From Bacteroidales bacterium (lineage in GTDB: Bacteria; Bacteroidota; Bacteroidia; Bacteroidales; UBA12170): a stretch of 46,753 nt of DNA. The stretch lies in contig JADGDY010000008.1 in NCBI GenBank assembly GCA_016744655.1, forward strand, positions 28,313-75,065, written 5' to 3'. The notes under the pieces are model-generated. The model had not been told where the DNA came from. It saw only the letters and a program-made list of their open reading frames with translations, and did not search any database. Positions 18,477 through 26,893 of this stretch are shown here, in pieces (within the stretch, counting starts at the first letter, position 1; every line of letters begins with the position of its first letter). The translations under genes and the position numbers were made by a program.

Positions 18477-19061
18477 TTATTCTAGATCTTTAAATATTTG
18501 AAATATACTTTCAAAATTTTTGCCAAATGCTACTAGGCCCTCTTTGTGGCCTTTCATAAGAAAAATACCTTCTTCATCATTGTGATTTTTAATGAGGAAT
18601 TTTATTGCCATTGCCATGTCAGGTGTCCCATATGGAATGTTTGAACATGTGGATGGTAAAGAATGGTAATACTTTTCCCACATTTTTAAATGATGAATGT
18701 GAAGTATAACTCTAGCTTTGGGTAGAGTATTATAGATTACGGAATGGGATAAAGATTCTGAGGAGGCTGGTATTGGACCTTTGCACCAAATCTTATTATT
18801 AGCAACAGACCATTTGTGTACCAATGAGAAGTGGTTTAAGTTGGATTGAGTAATTGAGCCGGTAGCACTTCCGCTGATGATAAAACCATTCTCCACTCGT
18901 TTACTGATATTACCATATCCAATGCCATCACTATAAACACCAATATATTTCATTTTATGAGCCAAATCTCTATATTTGATAAGCTCCTCAAGTTTTTCTT
19001 TTTGAGTTATGTTTTCTTTTTTCCAATCGTATTGAAATTTTATAACACCATCATCCGTCAT
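18477..19061 (-). CDS. Class II aldolase/adducin-family enzyme next to mtnA
   Basis: 194 residues of the class II (zinc) aldolase fold. Key positions match L-fuculose-1-phosphate aldolase: GNIS near residue 50, Glu102 in ASSES (catalytic acid/base), zinc ligands His121 and His123 in HIHH, and His172 in KGHKEG. The 19-residue Glu-to-His spacing equals that of FucA. It starts 2 bp after mtnA ends, so substrate is likely a 5-substituted ribulose-1-phosphate. It may cleave it to dihydroxyacetone phosphate and an aldehyde (the DHAP shunt), or act as a methylthioribulose-1-phosphate dehydratase (MtnB, same fold). Sequence alone does not decide between them. Confidence 0.8.
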   Translation of the reverse strand: MTDDGVIKFQYDWKKENITQKEKLEELIKYRDLAHKMKYIGVYSDGIGYGNISKRVENGFIISGSATGSITQSNLNHFSLVHKWSVANNKIWCKGPIPASSESLSHSVIYNTLPKARVILHIHHLKMWEKYYHSLPSTCSNIPYGTPDMAMAIKFLIKNHNDEEGIFLMKGHKEGLVAFGKNFESIFQIFKDLE

Positions 19062-19063
19062 CG

Positions 19064-20173
19064 TTACTTCCTTTCTGGGTATAGTTCAAGAATACCATTC
19101 TCATTGGCTTTACATATTCCTCTCTCAGTAATAATGCCAGTCACTAGTCTAGCAGGAGTGACGTCGAAACCATAATTTACTGCCGGGCTATCCTTAGGAC
19201 AAAGCAGAACCGTTTCCGATTCTCCGTTTTCAATGAGGCCACTTATATATTTAACCTCCTCGGCATTTCTTTCTTCAATTGGAATTTCTTTTATTCCATC
19301 CCTCAAGTTCCAGTCGATGGTTGAAGAAGGTAATGCTGCATAAAATGGAATTTGATTGTCATATGCTGCCAGCGCTTTTAAATAGGTTCCTATTTTATTG
19401 GCCACATCACCAGTTCTAGTGGTTCTGTCACTTCCCACAATAACCATATCAACTAAATCATGTTGCATTAGGTGTCCGCCAGTATTGTCTGCGATAATAC
19501 TATGTGGAATTCCGTGTTCTTTTAATTCCCAGGCTGTTAATGAGGCGCCTTGGTTTCTTGGTCGTGTTTCATCAACCCAAACATGAATTGGTATTCCTTT
19601 GATATGAGCCGTATAAATTGGCGATAATGCAGTCCCAAAATCTACAAAAGCAAGCCAACCAGCATTACAATGAGTGAGGATATTAATAGTTTTTTGAGGA
19701 TTCTTTTCATGAAGTTCTTCTATAATTTTCAATCCATGTAATCCAATATTTCTACACATCTCAGCATCTTGGTCTGCTATCTGGGTGGCTAATTCAAAAG
19801 CCTTTGCTTTGAGTTCTTCTTTATTTTTTATACCACGAAGCTTTTCTAACATTTTATCAATGGCCCAGCTTAGGTTTACTGCAGTTGGACGAGTTGACTT
19901 TAGCAACTGAGCAGCTTGATTAAGTTTGATAGGGATTTCATCAGCATAATTAATAAAGAGACTAGCCAAGTATATTCCATAAGCACCTGCGGCCCCAATG
20001 AGACCAGCTCCTCGAACCCACATTTCCTTAATGGCAAGTGCCATGGTTTCGTGGCCGTGTATTTCTTTGATGATAAATTGATGAGGAAGAAACCTTTGGT
20101 CGATGACATGAACTATGTTTTGATTTTTGGGTTCTACCCAAATGGTTCTATATGATTTATTGCCGACTTTCAT
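19064..20173 (-). CDS. mtnA: S-methyl-5-thioribose-1-phosphate (or 5-deoxyribose-1-phosphate) isomerase
   Basis: 369 residues of the MtnA family, related to eIF2B subunits. It isomerises methylthioribose-1-phosphate to the ribulose-1-phosphate; family members also act on 5-deoxyribose-1-phosphate. Substrate and catalytic motifs are intact: MWVRGAGLIGAAGAYG (51-66), STRPTAVNL (93-101), THCNAG with catalytic Cys169, and VGSDRTTRTGDVANKIGTY with Asp249. It is the first gene of a two-gene unit with the class II aldolase. Upstream lies a promoter motif directly against the LruC terminator. No mtnK or mtnP is in the window. Confidence 0.93.
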   Translation of the reverse strand: MKVGNKSYRTIWVEPKNQNIVHVIDQRFLPHQFIIKEIHGHETMALAIKEMWVRGAGLIGAAGAYGIYLASLFINYADEIPIKLNQAAQLLKSTRPTAVNLSWAIDKMLEKLRGIKNKEELKAKAFELATQIADQDAEMCRNIGLHGLKIIEELHEKNPQKTINILTHCNAGWLAFVDFGTALSPIYTAHIKGIPIHVWVDETRPRNQGASLTAWELKEHGIPHSIIADNTGGHLMQHDLVDMVIVGSDRTTRTGDVANKIGTYLKALAAYDNQIPFYAALPSSTIDWNLRDGIKEIPIEERNAEEVKYISGLIENGESETVLLCPKDSPAVNYGFDVTPARLVTGIITERGICKANENGILELYPERK

Positions 20174-20180
20174 TTTTATT

Positions 20181-20188
20181 CAAAGATA
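20181..20188 (-). promoter_or_regulatory. Candidate -7 element for mtnA (TATCTTTG)
   Basis: On the minus strand TATCTTTG fits TAnnTTTG and is only 7 bases from the mtnA ATG at 20173, so the mRNA would be essentially leaderless. It directly follows the T-tract of the upstream terminator, sharing its last T/A bases. Confidence 0.45.
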
Positions 20189-20222
20189 AAAAAAAAGAGC
20201 TGTCGGTTAAAACAGCTCTTTT
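20188..20222 (-). terminator. Intrinsic terminator of the LruC gene
   Basis: A perfect 11-bp stem (AAAAGAGCTGT 20193-20203 with 20212-20222) and an 8-nt loop are followed, reading leftward, by nine T residues. It lies 35 bp beyond the LruC stop and separates it from mtnA. Confidence 0.8.
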
Positions 20223-20256
20223 GATGAATTGATGTTGATTAATTCTTTTATATTGT

Positions 20257-22311
20257 TTAATTATTTTGATAGATGTTCGAATTGTTTCTGTATCCCCCCA
20301 TATTCATATACCAATCTGGGTAGTTTGCTCCGCTAGACTCAACCCATTCTAGGAACCTTAAATGTGCTGTATTAATAGCAGCTTTCTCAATTGCATAATC
20401 CAATTTGCTAGCAATATTTAAAGCGAAAGGGAGGTTAGATTCTGTTTTATAATATCTTCCAGTTTCTGGATTTGAATTATCAGAATATTGTCCGAAATAA
20501 CTAGGATCAGCTAAATCAGTAGGCTGGCGGTTTGCTAAATGAATTTCACGACCTCTTTCTTCATTTACAAATATAAATGGGTTAAAAGGAGCTAAACCAA
20601 AATCTGCAACATCCATAGGGCTGCTTAATTTAATAGTTAAAGACATAGTGTCTGGTGTAACAAATTCTTGACCTACTTTAGTATTTCCATGTCCATGATC
20701 CCAAGCATCGTCAAATACTATTACTGTTGCATTTGTTTGTCCAAGTTCTGTTCCATTTGCATTTGTAGCTATAATATTATGAAGTAGATTTTGTCCTGTA
20801 ATATATTCAATATCTGAGGGTGATAGTCCTTCCATTTCGAAACCAAAGCCATTATGAAAGCTTGCACCAATTGCTCTAACTACAAATTTAGCTTCAAGTT
20901 TTACCACATCGTTTACGGCATTAGTAATTCTGTTGAAGTTATAGTCAATAACCAAATCGTTAAAGTCATAATCTCCTTTTGAAGGCCATAAATCTTCGAA
21001 AGCAAGTGTTCCGTAATGATCTAAGCTACTATAATAGTTGTTAAATGCTAGTTCTGGATCTTCTGGATATTCATCAATTCCATCTTCAATACCGTCACCA
21101 TCTGTATCAGTAGGATCAGAATATAGAGGTGGGAAATTTATAGTTTCTACAGCGTTAACAGGATCGACGGTAGCATAGAAGATAGCGTCATTGAAATCAT
21201 TATCACCACCTGGGCGAATAAGGTCCTCAAAACTTACCACAAAAGTATCTTCACCTTCATTGTGTAATAATACCACATGTTGTGTGTAATCTTCATTAGA
21301 TTCAGGATTTAAAATTTTATCACTAAAAATTGGGCCAGCTCCCATACCAACAGTTTGAGAAGTTTGGTTCCAGCCATCGCGTAACAATACCCAACCAATA
21401 ACGGTTTCAGCAGTAAATGTTCCTAGATGTACTTTGTGACCAGGCTTTAATTTCCCACCACTATTTCTACGAGAAGCATTTGGGAATATGATAAAACATT
21501 CTTCGATGTCATCAATTGTTTGGGGAGGGAAATCTCTATGGTAAGTATAATATCCTAATGCATTAGTATACCCTGCACCTTCTGAAACAAAAGTCATCCA
21601 AACATCAGCATCCTCAATTAGTGTTAAGTTTTGACGATTTACATCATAAAGATATTCTGGATGGTATGTTGGAACCGGTTGGTGTTCAGGAAGTGCATTA
21701 TTGATGTCATTCATCAATTGATTTGTGATCTGATCTCTTGGTGCCAAATAACGAGGGACTCCCCAGCTAGTATAGTCTCCCATATAAGTAATTGCCATAT
21801 TAGTTGCAGTTCCGCTTTTTAATTTTGGAGCTGCTGGACTAGGTATGATAGACTGGTTTGATTCAGTTTCTTCACTTCCACCAAGAACAAAATCGATATG
21901 ACCATCAACAATAGCAACCTTTGTTTCATTTACAAATGCAATATGATCTGTAGCTATAACTACTTCAGTTAAATGTCCGGGGAATTTGTAATCTAGATCG
22001 AATTTCCCATTAGCATCAGATATACCATTGATAATAACGGAACCACCTTTGTCCGCAAAATCTGATAAAATAGTAACTTTTACATTTGGAAATACATCAT
22101 CGTTTTCATTTAAAGTTTGAATTTCGATTTGAGCAGTTGTGGATGTTTCCCAGTTGAAGTTATCTGCTGCTTTAACATCTCCCATGCCAGTTGCATTTTG
22201 AGAAGTTGCATTAGGATCCTGTTCTAACTTGGGTAAATGTTTTGCACATGAAGAAATGATTAAGCTTCCAGCAAAAAATAAAGTAATCAGTCTAAATAAT
22301 TTCATTTTCAT
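20257..22311 (-). CDS. LruC domain-containing surface lipoprotein
   Basis: 684 residues. A lipoprotein signal (LITLFFAGSLIISSC, lipid-acceptor Cys ~22) is followed by a carboxypeptidase-regulatory-like domain (IEIQTLNENDDVFPNVKVTI ..). Next comes a DUF4114-like part with FIIFPNASRR and GGDNDFNDAIFYA, a calcium-binding thrombospondin-3-type stretch (DTDGDGIEDGIDEYPEDPE), and the LruC core (FEDLWPSKGDYDFNDLVIDY) with a DUF4842-like tail. Paired xDFND motifs suggest calcium sites. Likely surface-exposed; function unknown. It has its own terminator on each side, so is separate from the lipoprotein array upstream. The alternative ATG two codons in (22305) is equally possible. Confidence 0.85.
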   Translation of the reverse strand: MKMKLFRLITLFFAGSLIISSCAKHLPKLEQDPNATSQNATGMGDVKAADNFNWETSTTAQIEIQTLNENDDVFPNVKVTILSDFADKGGSVIINGISDANGKFDLDYKFPGHLTEVVIATDHIAFVNETKVAIVDGHIDFVLGGSEETESNQSIIPSPAAPKLKSGTATNMAITYMGDYTSWGVPRYLAPRDQITNQLMNDINNALPEHQPVPTYHPEYLYDVNRQNLTLIEDADVWMTFVSEGAGYTNALGYYTYHRDFPPQTIDDIEECFIIFPNASRRNSGGKLKPGHKVHLGTFTAETVIGWVLLRDGWNQTSQTVGMGAGPIFSDKILNPESNEDYTQHVVLLHNEGEDTFVVSFEDLIRPGGDNDFNDAIFYATVDPVNAVETINFPPLYSDPTDTDGDGIEDGIDEYPEDPELAFNNYYSSLDHYGTLAFEDLWPSKGDYDFNDLVIDYNFNRITNAVNDVVKLEAKFVVRAIGASFHNGFGFEMEGLSPSDIEYITGQNLLHNIIATNANGTELGQTNATVIVFDDAWDHGHGNTKVGQEFVTPDTMSLTIKLSSPMDVADFGLAPFNPFIFVNEERGREIHLANRQPTDLADPSYFGQYSDNSNPETGRYYKTESNLPFALNIASKLDYAIEKAAINTAHLRFLEWVESSGANYPDWYMNMGGYRNNSNIYQNN

Positions 22312-22582
22312 AAATATTAGCTCCGACTCAAGGAGTGTTATTGACTCAATTCACTAATTTATATGCAATATCGATACTTTTTGTTCGTGATAATATAGGA
22401 CCGTAGTGATTTTGTTAGCAAATGTAGCTATTTAACTCGTAAGTGTAATCGAACAAATCCATCATGGGGATTTATGTCCAAAAAATGTCCAAATAATATC
22501 ATGTGGAACTTTGTGAACATGAACCTTTCAGAAATCATGATTGTCAATCTTTATGAGGTGAATTTGTGTTTGTGCTAGGCAC
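22312..22582 (-). other. Upstream spacer of the LruC gene
   Basis: No gene is seen. It holds a candidate promoter (22419-22426) that predicts a leader of about 100 nt, longer than at most other genes here. No riboswitch-like fold was recognised. Confidence 0.4.
22419..22426 (-). promoter_or_regulatory. Candidate -7 element for the LruC gene (TACATTTG)
   Basis: Minus-strand TACATTTG, identical to the motif before gldF, lies 107 bases before the ATG at 22311. A TTTG upstream is 27 nt away, too far for a standard -33 box. Confidence 0.35.
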
Positions 22583-22614
22583 AAAAAAAGCCAAAACTTT
22601 ATAAGTTTTGGCTT
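22583..22614 (-). terminator. Intrinsic terminator of the lipoprotein array
   Basis: A perfect 12-bp stem (AAGCCAAAACTT 22588-22599 with 22603-22614) around a 3-nt loop is followed leftward by seven T residues. It lies 21 bp beyond the stop of the last array gene. Confidence 0.82.
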
Positions 22615-22634
22615 GATATTTTTTTTCAGATAGA

Positions 22635-23612
22635 TTATTTTACAAATCCATCTACAAAGTTTAAATCAGGTAATGATTTTATTCTACTTTTAGTTTGTAG
22701 ATTCATTTTGTAGAATCCTCCTCCATTTGATCTTCCTGCAAATATACCGTATCCATTTTCTATGTTTGTATATTCTGGTCGGTCAATAACTAAAGATGAA
22801 CTAGGTTGATTAACTTCTAAATAGGTGTTGAAAGTATCGTCGGCAGTACTTAATATCAATTCAATTTCTCCATAATATCTTTCTAAGTTTCCTGCAGCTG
22901 GAATATTATTCATTAGGTTGGTATAAAATTCTTCACCAATATAAGGAACGCCCATACTTTCACCGCCTGTTAATGAAAGAGATGTATAGGTGGGAAATAT
23001 CCAATCTACATATTTATAAGCTCGTGTATTTGTATCGTTAACTACTTGCTCCATATAATGAAATCGGAGGTTAAGCTGATAAGTTCTAGCATTTTTGATG
23101 CTTTTAAACTCAACTACTTTATCACTTTCAAAACTAATAGAATAGTTGGGGTAATCAAATCTTATTTTGCTGCCATCATGGAAATTAGATTTTGAGCTGA
23201 TATGGCTGCCAGTTTTAGGATTATTGATTTCTAATTGATATTCGTCATTAGAATTTAATTTCCCTTTAGTTACTGCATAATACACTTGCATTTTCGGTGC
23301 ATAAAAAATGCCTTCCTTTTTATTGAAAATAGTCACCGTATCAAATATGATTACTTGGTTGCCTGACTTAAGTTTAACATCTAGCTTATATGGATATAGG
23401 TTAGAGTCGGCAATTTGTGCCGATTCGAAAATGTTTCCATGAGTTAGGAATGCTCTTTCAATCCTCAAATAACTAATACTGTCATTAGGATTCATCAAAC
23501 CATAAACTATGGTAATGTCTTTAAAATCGTCTAGGATTTTTACATCTTTTTCGCAACTCACCCACATGAATGGGATCGCGAGAAGAAATATTAGCGCGTA
23601 TAATCTGTTCAT
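22635..23612 (-). CDS. DUF4249-like lipoprotein, array member 4
   Basis: 325 residues with a lipoprotein signal ending in WVSC (Cys20). Motifs shared by all four neighbours: TIVYGLMNPNDSISYLRIE, FDTVTIFNKKEGIFYAPK, YYAVTKGKLN, ERYYGEIEL, and near the C-terminus YTNIENGYGIFAGRS. The late NI.NGYGIF motif and lipoprotein start recall DUF4249, an uncharacterised Bacteroidota outer-membrane lipoprotein family often near TonB-dependent receptors; none is here. Last gene of the array, 115 bp after its neighbour, with its own candidate -7 motif and a strong terminator behind it. Function unknown. Confidence 0.68.
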   Translation of the reverse strand: MNRLYALIFLLAIPFMWVSCEKDVKILDDFKDITIVYGLMNPNDSISYLRIERAFLTHGNIFESAQIADSNLYPYKLDVKLKSGNQVIIFDTVTIFNKKEGIFYAPKMQVYYAVTKGKLNSNDEYQLEINNPKTGSHISSKSNFHDGSKIRFDYPNYSISFESDKVVEFKSIKNARTYQLNLRFHYMEQVVNDTNTRAYKYVDWIFPTYTSLSLTGGESMGVPYIGEEFYTNLMNNIPAAGNLERYYGEIELILSTADDTFNTYLEVNQPSSSLVIDRPEYTNIENGYGIFAGRSNGGGFYKMNLQTKSRIKSLPDLNFVDGFVK

Positions 23613-23637
23613 ATCTATGAATTATGGTAATGTTCCA

Positions 23638-23645
23638 CAAAAGTA
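23638..23645 (-). promoter_or_regulatory. Candidate -7 element before array member 4 (TACTTTTG)
   Basis: Minus-strand TACTTTTG fits TAnnTTTG and ends 25 bases before the ATG at 23612. It would let the last array gene be transcribed alone. Confidence 0.42.
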
Positions 23646-23727
23646 CACTTATTTCTTTTGTAGCCTTGATTTATAGTAAAAAATTCAGGAAATCTAAAGG
23701 TTTTAAGTGATTAACCAAGGAATTTGC

Positions 23728-24711
23728 TTAGTCTTCAGGAATACCATCCACAAAATTGAGACCAGGAACTCTTTTAATATGAAATTTCGAATACAGACTC
23801 ATATTAAAAAATCTAGAGCCATTTGATCTGGCTGCAAAAACACCAAGACCATTATTAATATTAGTAAATTCAGGTTTATCTAAGACGATAGTGTTTTCTA
23901 GATTATTAGCTATTAGGTAAGTGTTGAGGATATTATCTGCGGAACTTATAATTAGTTCTATTTGACCGTAATACCTTTCCTTGGTTTGTGTTTCTTCAAT
24001 TTGGTTGGTTAAAAAGGTGTAGAATCTTTCAGCAGGAATAAAGTGTTGTATGGTTTCGCCGCCTAGTATGTCTATGGTAATGGTTCTAGGAAATCCCCAG
24101 TCTATATGCAAATATTCTCTTGTACTCGTATCACCTGCATTCTGTTGCATATAATGAAAGCGAAGCGTAAGATCATAGATTCGAGCATTTTTTTGAGTTG
24201 TAAATTCAATGGAATGGTCATCCTCAAAATCGATATTATATTGAGGATAGGCATATTCGATAGTATTGCTATTGTGAATAGAGGTGGTTGAATTAATGAA
24301 CTTATTTTGCTTGTGATTGTTGATCTCTAGGCTAACGCTCTTGTTAATATCCAAAAGATCTTTCGTAACGGCATAATAAACTTTTGTTTTTGGTGCGCTA
24401 AAAATACCATTCTCTTTTTCGAATAGGGTAACAGTGTCAAATGTAATAACTTGAGATCCAGTTTTCATCTTAACATCAAGTTTATAAGGATATTCAATGG
24501 AATCTTGGATTAGAGCAGCATCTAATATTGCTCCTTCAGCTAAGAAACCTTTTTGGACTCTGATATATGTAATACTATCATTAGGATTTAATATGCAATA
24601 TACAATAGTTGTATCCTCATAATCTGCAATAAGGTTAATGTCTTTACTACAAGTGGTAAAGATAAAGATAGAAATCAAAGAAATAAGGATTTTTCTAATG
24701 GTTTTTTGCAT
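23728..24711 (-). CDS. DUF4249-like lipoprotein, array member 3
   Basis: 327 residues with a lipoprotein signal (ISLISIFIFTTC, Cys21). It keeps the array's shared segments: TIVYCILNPNDSITYIRVQ, FDTVTLFEKENGIFSAPK, YYAVTKDLL, ERYYGQIELIISSADN and FTNINNGLGVFAARSNG. It differs from member 4 in having a Cys in the YC/YG motif and a more acidic tail. It starts 81 bp after member 2 ends with no clear promoter between, so read-through is likely. Probably an outer-membrane lipoprotein of unknown function. Confidence 0.67.
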   Translation of the reverse strand: MQKTIRKILISLISIFIFTTCSKDINLIADYEDTTIVYCILNPNDSITYIRVQKGFLAEGAILDAALIQDSIEYPYKLDVKMKTGSQVITFDTVTLFEKENGIFSAPKTKVYYAVTKDLLDINKSVSLEINNHKQNKFINSTTSIHNSNTIEYAYPQYNIDFEDDHSIEFTTQKNARIYDLTLRFHYMQQNAGDTSTREYLHIDWGFPRTITIDILGGETIQHFIPAERFYTFLTNQIEETQTKERYYGQIELIISSADNILNTYLIANNLENTIVLDKPEFTNINNGLGVFAARSNGSRFFNMSLYSKFHIKRVPGLNFVDGIPED

Positions 24712-24792
24712 AAAAGTTTGAATTATACTTTTTAGTAACGAGATTCGAATGAATTAGGTTGCTTTTCTTTTTTACTTCTCATTATTCTAGTG

Positions 24793-25800
24793 TTATTCAT
24801 CTTCTAAGCTAAAATAGTCATCTATACTAGATTTAAAATTTAAGCCTTCAATGTTTATTATTGCTCGTTTTGCCAATGCATCATATTTATAGAAATCTGA
24901 TTTTATAGCTCGGCAGGCAAATAAACCATAACCATTTTCTATGTTGTTATATGTTTTTCTATGCATAATTATTGAATAATCAGAACTTGTAGATTGTTGG
25001 TATGCTAGAAAATCTTCATTTGCCGTGTTGATTATTATTTCTAAATGTTGTGAGTAATACCTTTCCAATACAGTAGTTTGAGGGATGTTATTTGAAAGTG
25101 CTGCTGCGAAACCAACGAGATCATAATTGATATAAAATTCTTTGTTTACCATACCTGGTCTAGAAATAACCTCAGCAAGGTTGTAATCTGCATATTTGTA
25201 AACCAGATTGTCAGGCTGATTGGGATCAACTTCAAGATAGTTGAGTCGCATTACAATTTGATATAATCTGGTGTAACTAACGGTATTGATAATGACGTTC
25301 ATCTCTTCTGGGAAATCTTCATCAAAGGATATAGAGGAGGTTGGTAATGAAACTTTAAGCCTATCAATAGTATAAACTTTCGTTTTTGAGCTTGTTATTT
25401 CTTTTGTTTTAGGGTTAGTGATGATTAATTCAACTTGTTCTAGATGATTGAGTTTTCCTTTAGTTACGGCATAATATACCAACATTTTTGGTGCATAAAA
25501 AATGCCACCTTTTTTATTGAATATAGTTACCGTATCAAACACGATTTCTGAGTTAGGTGTTTTAATTTTAACATCAAGCTTATAAGGGAAAAGATTAGAA
25601 TCTGCTACTTGGGCAGATTCATAAATATCTCCTTCAGTGAAGAAAGCTTTTTCAATTCTTATATAAGTGATACTGTCTTTTGTATTAATGAGACCATAAG
25701 CGATAGTTGTTTCTTTGTAATCATCTATGAGTTTAAAGTCTTTGCTACAATTGGTACAAAAAAACAGAATGGATAAAAATATAAAAGCAGTTCTTCTCAT
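24793..25800 (-). CDS. DUF4249-like lipoprotein, array member 2
   Basis: 335 residues, lipoprotein signal (MRRTAFIFLSILFFCTNC, likely lipidated Cys18). N-terminal half is close to its neighbours (TIAYGLINTKDSITYIRIEK, FDTVTIFNKKGGIFYAPK, YYAVTKGKLN), but the middle is the most diverged of the four: VSYTRLYQIVMRLNYLEVDP replaces the NARTYQLNLRFHYMEQ type. It keeps ERYYSQHLEIIINTANE and YNNIENGYGLFACRA and has a longer acidic C-terminus. It starts 3 bp after member 1 stops, so the two are co-transcribed. Function unknown. Confidence 0.67.
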   Translation of the reverse strand: MRRTAFIFLSILFFCTNCSKDFKLIDDYKETTIAYGLINTKDSITYIRIEKAFFTEGDIYESAQVADSNLFPYKLDVKIKTPNSEIVFDTVTIFNKKGGIFYAPKMLVYYAVTKGKLNHLEQVELIITNPKTKEITSSKTKVYTIDRLKVSLPTSSISFDEDFPEEMNVIINTVSYTRLYQIVMRLNYLEVDPNQPDNLVYKYADYNLAEVISRPGMVNKEFYINYDLVGFAAALSNNIPQTTVLERYYSQHLEIIINTANEDFLAYQQSTSSDYSIIMHRKTYNNIENGYGLFACRAIKSDFYKYDALAKRAIINIEGLNFKSSIDDYFSLEDE

Positions 25801-25803
25801 GTC

Positions 25804-26778
25804 TTATTTTCCGGGAATAATTTCGATAAAATTTAAAGTTACAAATTGTTTTAAGCGAAGTACAGTGCTCTCATGTATACTGTAAGCTCCTCCTGTTTTG
25901 GATCTAGCGGCAAAAATGCCATACCCATTCTTTATATTAGTGTATTGTGTACGATCACCTAAAATTGTAGGCCCATGTCCATTAATTTCTACATAATTTT
26001 TCAGTATAAGATCGCCGGAAGTTACTGTTAATTCAATTGATCCATAATACCTCTCCAATACATCGGTTGCAGGGATTCTTGCCTTTAGTAAATCATAAAA
26101 ATTATCGGGATATAGGTAAAAGTAAATCGATTCCCCTCCATCATTATGATAGGTGTTGCTAGAATTTAATGTCCAATCAAAATGTTTGTAAACCCTTGAA
26201 TAGTCATCGTTTGGCATCTGTTCCATATAATTAAATCGGAGATCTACTTTGTATGTGCGAGTATTAGGCAAGCTCACAAACCGGACATAATACCCACCCT
26301 CCATAGCGATAGAAGCAATTGGATAAATATATTCAATAAGATTTGCATTATGTAGAAATGTAGAAGAACTGATGAATTCCTTAGTTCTTGGGTTGTAAAT
26401 CTCTAGATATAAAGAGTCGTTAGTATTTAATAATCCTTTAGTTACAGCATGGTATATGACCATCTTAGGAGCGTAAAACTCTCCTTCCTCTTTGTTAAAA
26501 ATGGTTATGGTATCAAAAGTAATGGTAGTTTCACCTTGAATGAGCTTTACATCGAGCTTATAATTGAATTGATTGGAATCTTGAATTTGTGCAGCATCAA
26601 TAATGTGACCATCAGTCAAAAATGCTTTTTCTATTCTTATGTAGCTGATACTGTCATTTGGATCGATGAGACCATAAACTATAGTAGACTCTTTGTAATT
26701 ACCTAACAGTTCAATTTTTTTACTGCAGGAAGAACAGCATATAAACACGAGTAAAAATAGATAGATTAAATTTTTCAT
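25804..26778 (-). CDS. DUF4249-like lipoprotein, array member 1
   Basis: The ATG at 26778 gives 324 residues and a clean lipoprotein signal (MKNLIYLFLLVFICCSSC, Cys18); a TTG at 26829 would add 17 residues and bury the signal. It has the array's shared segments: STIVYGLIDPNDSISYIRIE, FDTITIFNKEEGEFYAPK, YHAVTKGLLN, ERYYGSIELTVTSGD and YTNIKNGYGIFAARS. First gene of the array and 3 bp from member 2. A promoter motif lies 24 bp upstream. Function unknown; outer-membrane lipoprotein location is inferred. Confidence 0.68.
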   Translation of the reverse strand: MKNLIYLFLLVFICCSSCSKKIELLGNYKESTIVYGLIDPNDSISYIRIEKAFLTDGHIIDAAQIQDSNQFNYKLDVKLIQGETTITFDTITIFNKEEGEFYAPKMVIYHAVTKGLLNTNDSLYLEIYNPRTKEFISSSTFLHNANLIEYIYPIASIAMEGGYYVRFVSLPNTRTYKVDLRFNYMEQMPNDDYSRVYKHFDWTLNSSNTYHNDGGESIYFYLYPDNFYDLLKARIPATDVLERYYGSIELTVTSGDLILKNYVEINGHGPTILGDRTQYTNIKNGYGIFAARSKTGGAYSIHESTVLRLKQFVTLNFIEIIPGK

Positions 26779-26802
26779 GAGCCAAATAGGTTTATTGCAG
26801 CC

Positions 26803-26810
26803 CAAATATA
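26803..26810 (-). promoter_or_regulatory. Candidate -7 element of the lipoprotein array (TATATTTG)
   Basis: Minus-strand TATATTTG matches TAnnTTTG and ends 24 bases before the first array ATG at 26778. Confidence 0.45.
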
Positions 26811-26832
26811 AAAATATTATTGATATCAAACG

Positions 26833-26870
26833 TACAGAGGTGCGATTTTAATTAAAATCGCACCTCTGTA
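26833..26870. terminator. Perfect 38-bp palindrome between purC and the lipoprotein array
   Basis: Bases 26833-26851 pair perfectly with 26852-26870 (19 bp; arm TACAGAGGTGCGATTTTAA). It lies 23 bp past the purC stop, so it is probably purC's terminator, but the T-tract on the minus strand is poor. It could alternatively be a protein-binding site upstream of the array promoter. Confidence 0.55.
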
Positions 26871-26893
26871 TTATAATTGGAATGAGTTATTTT

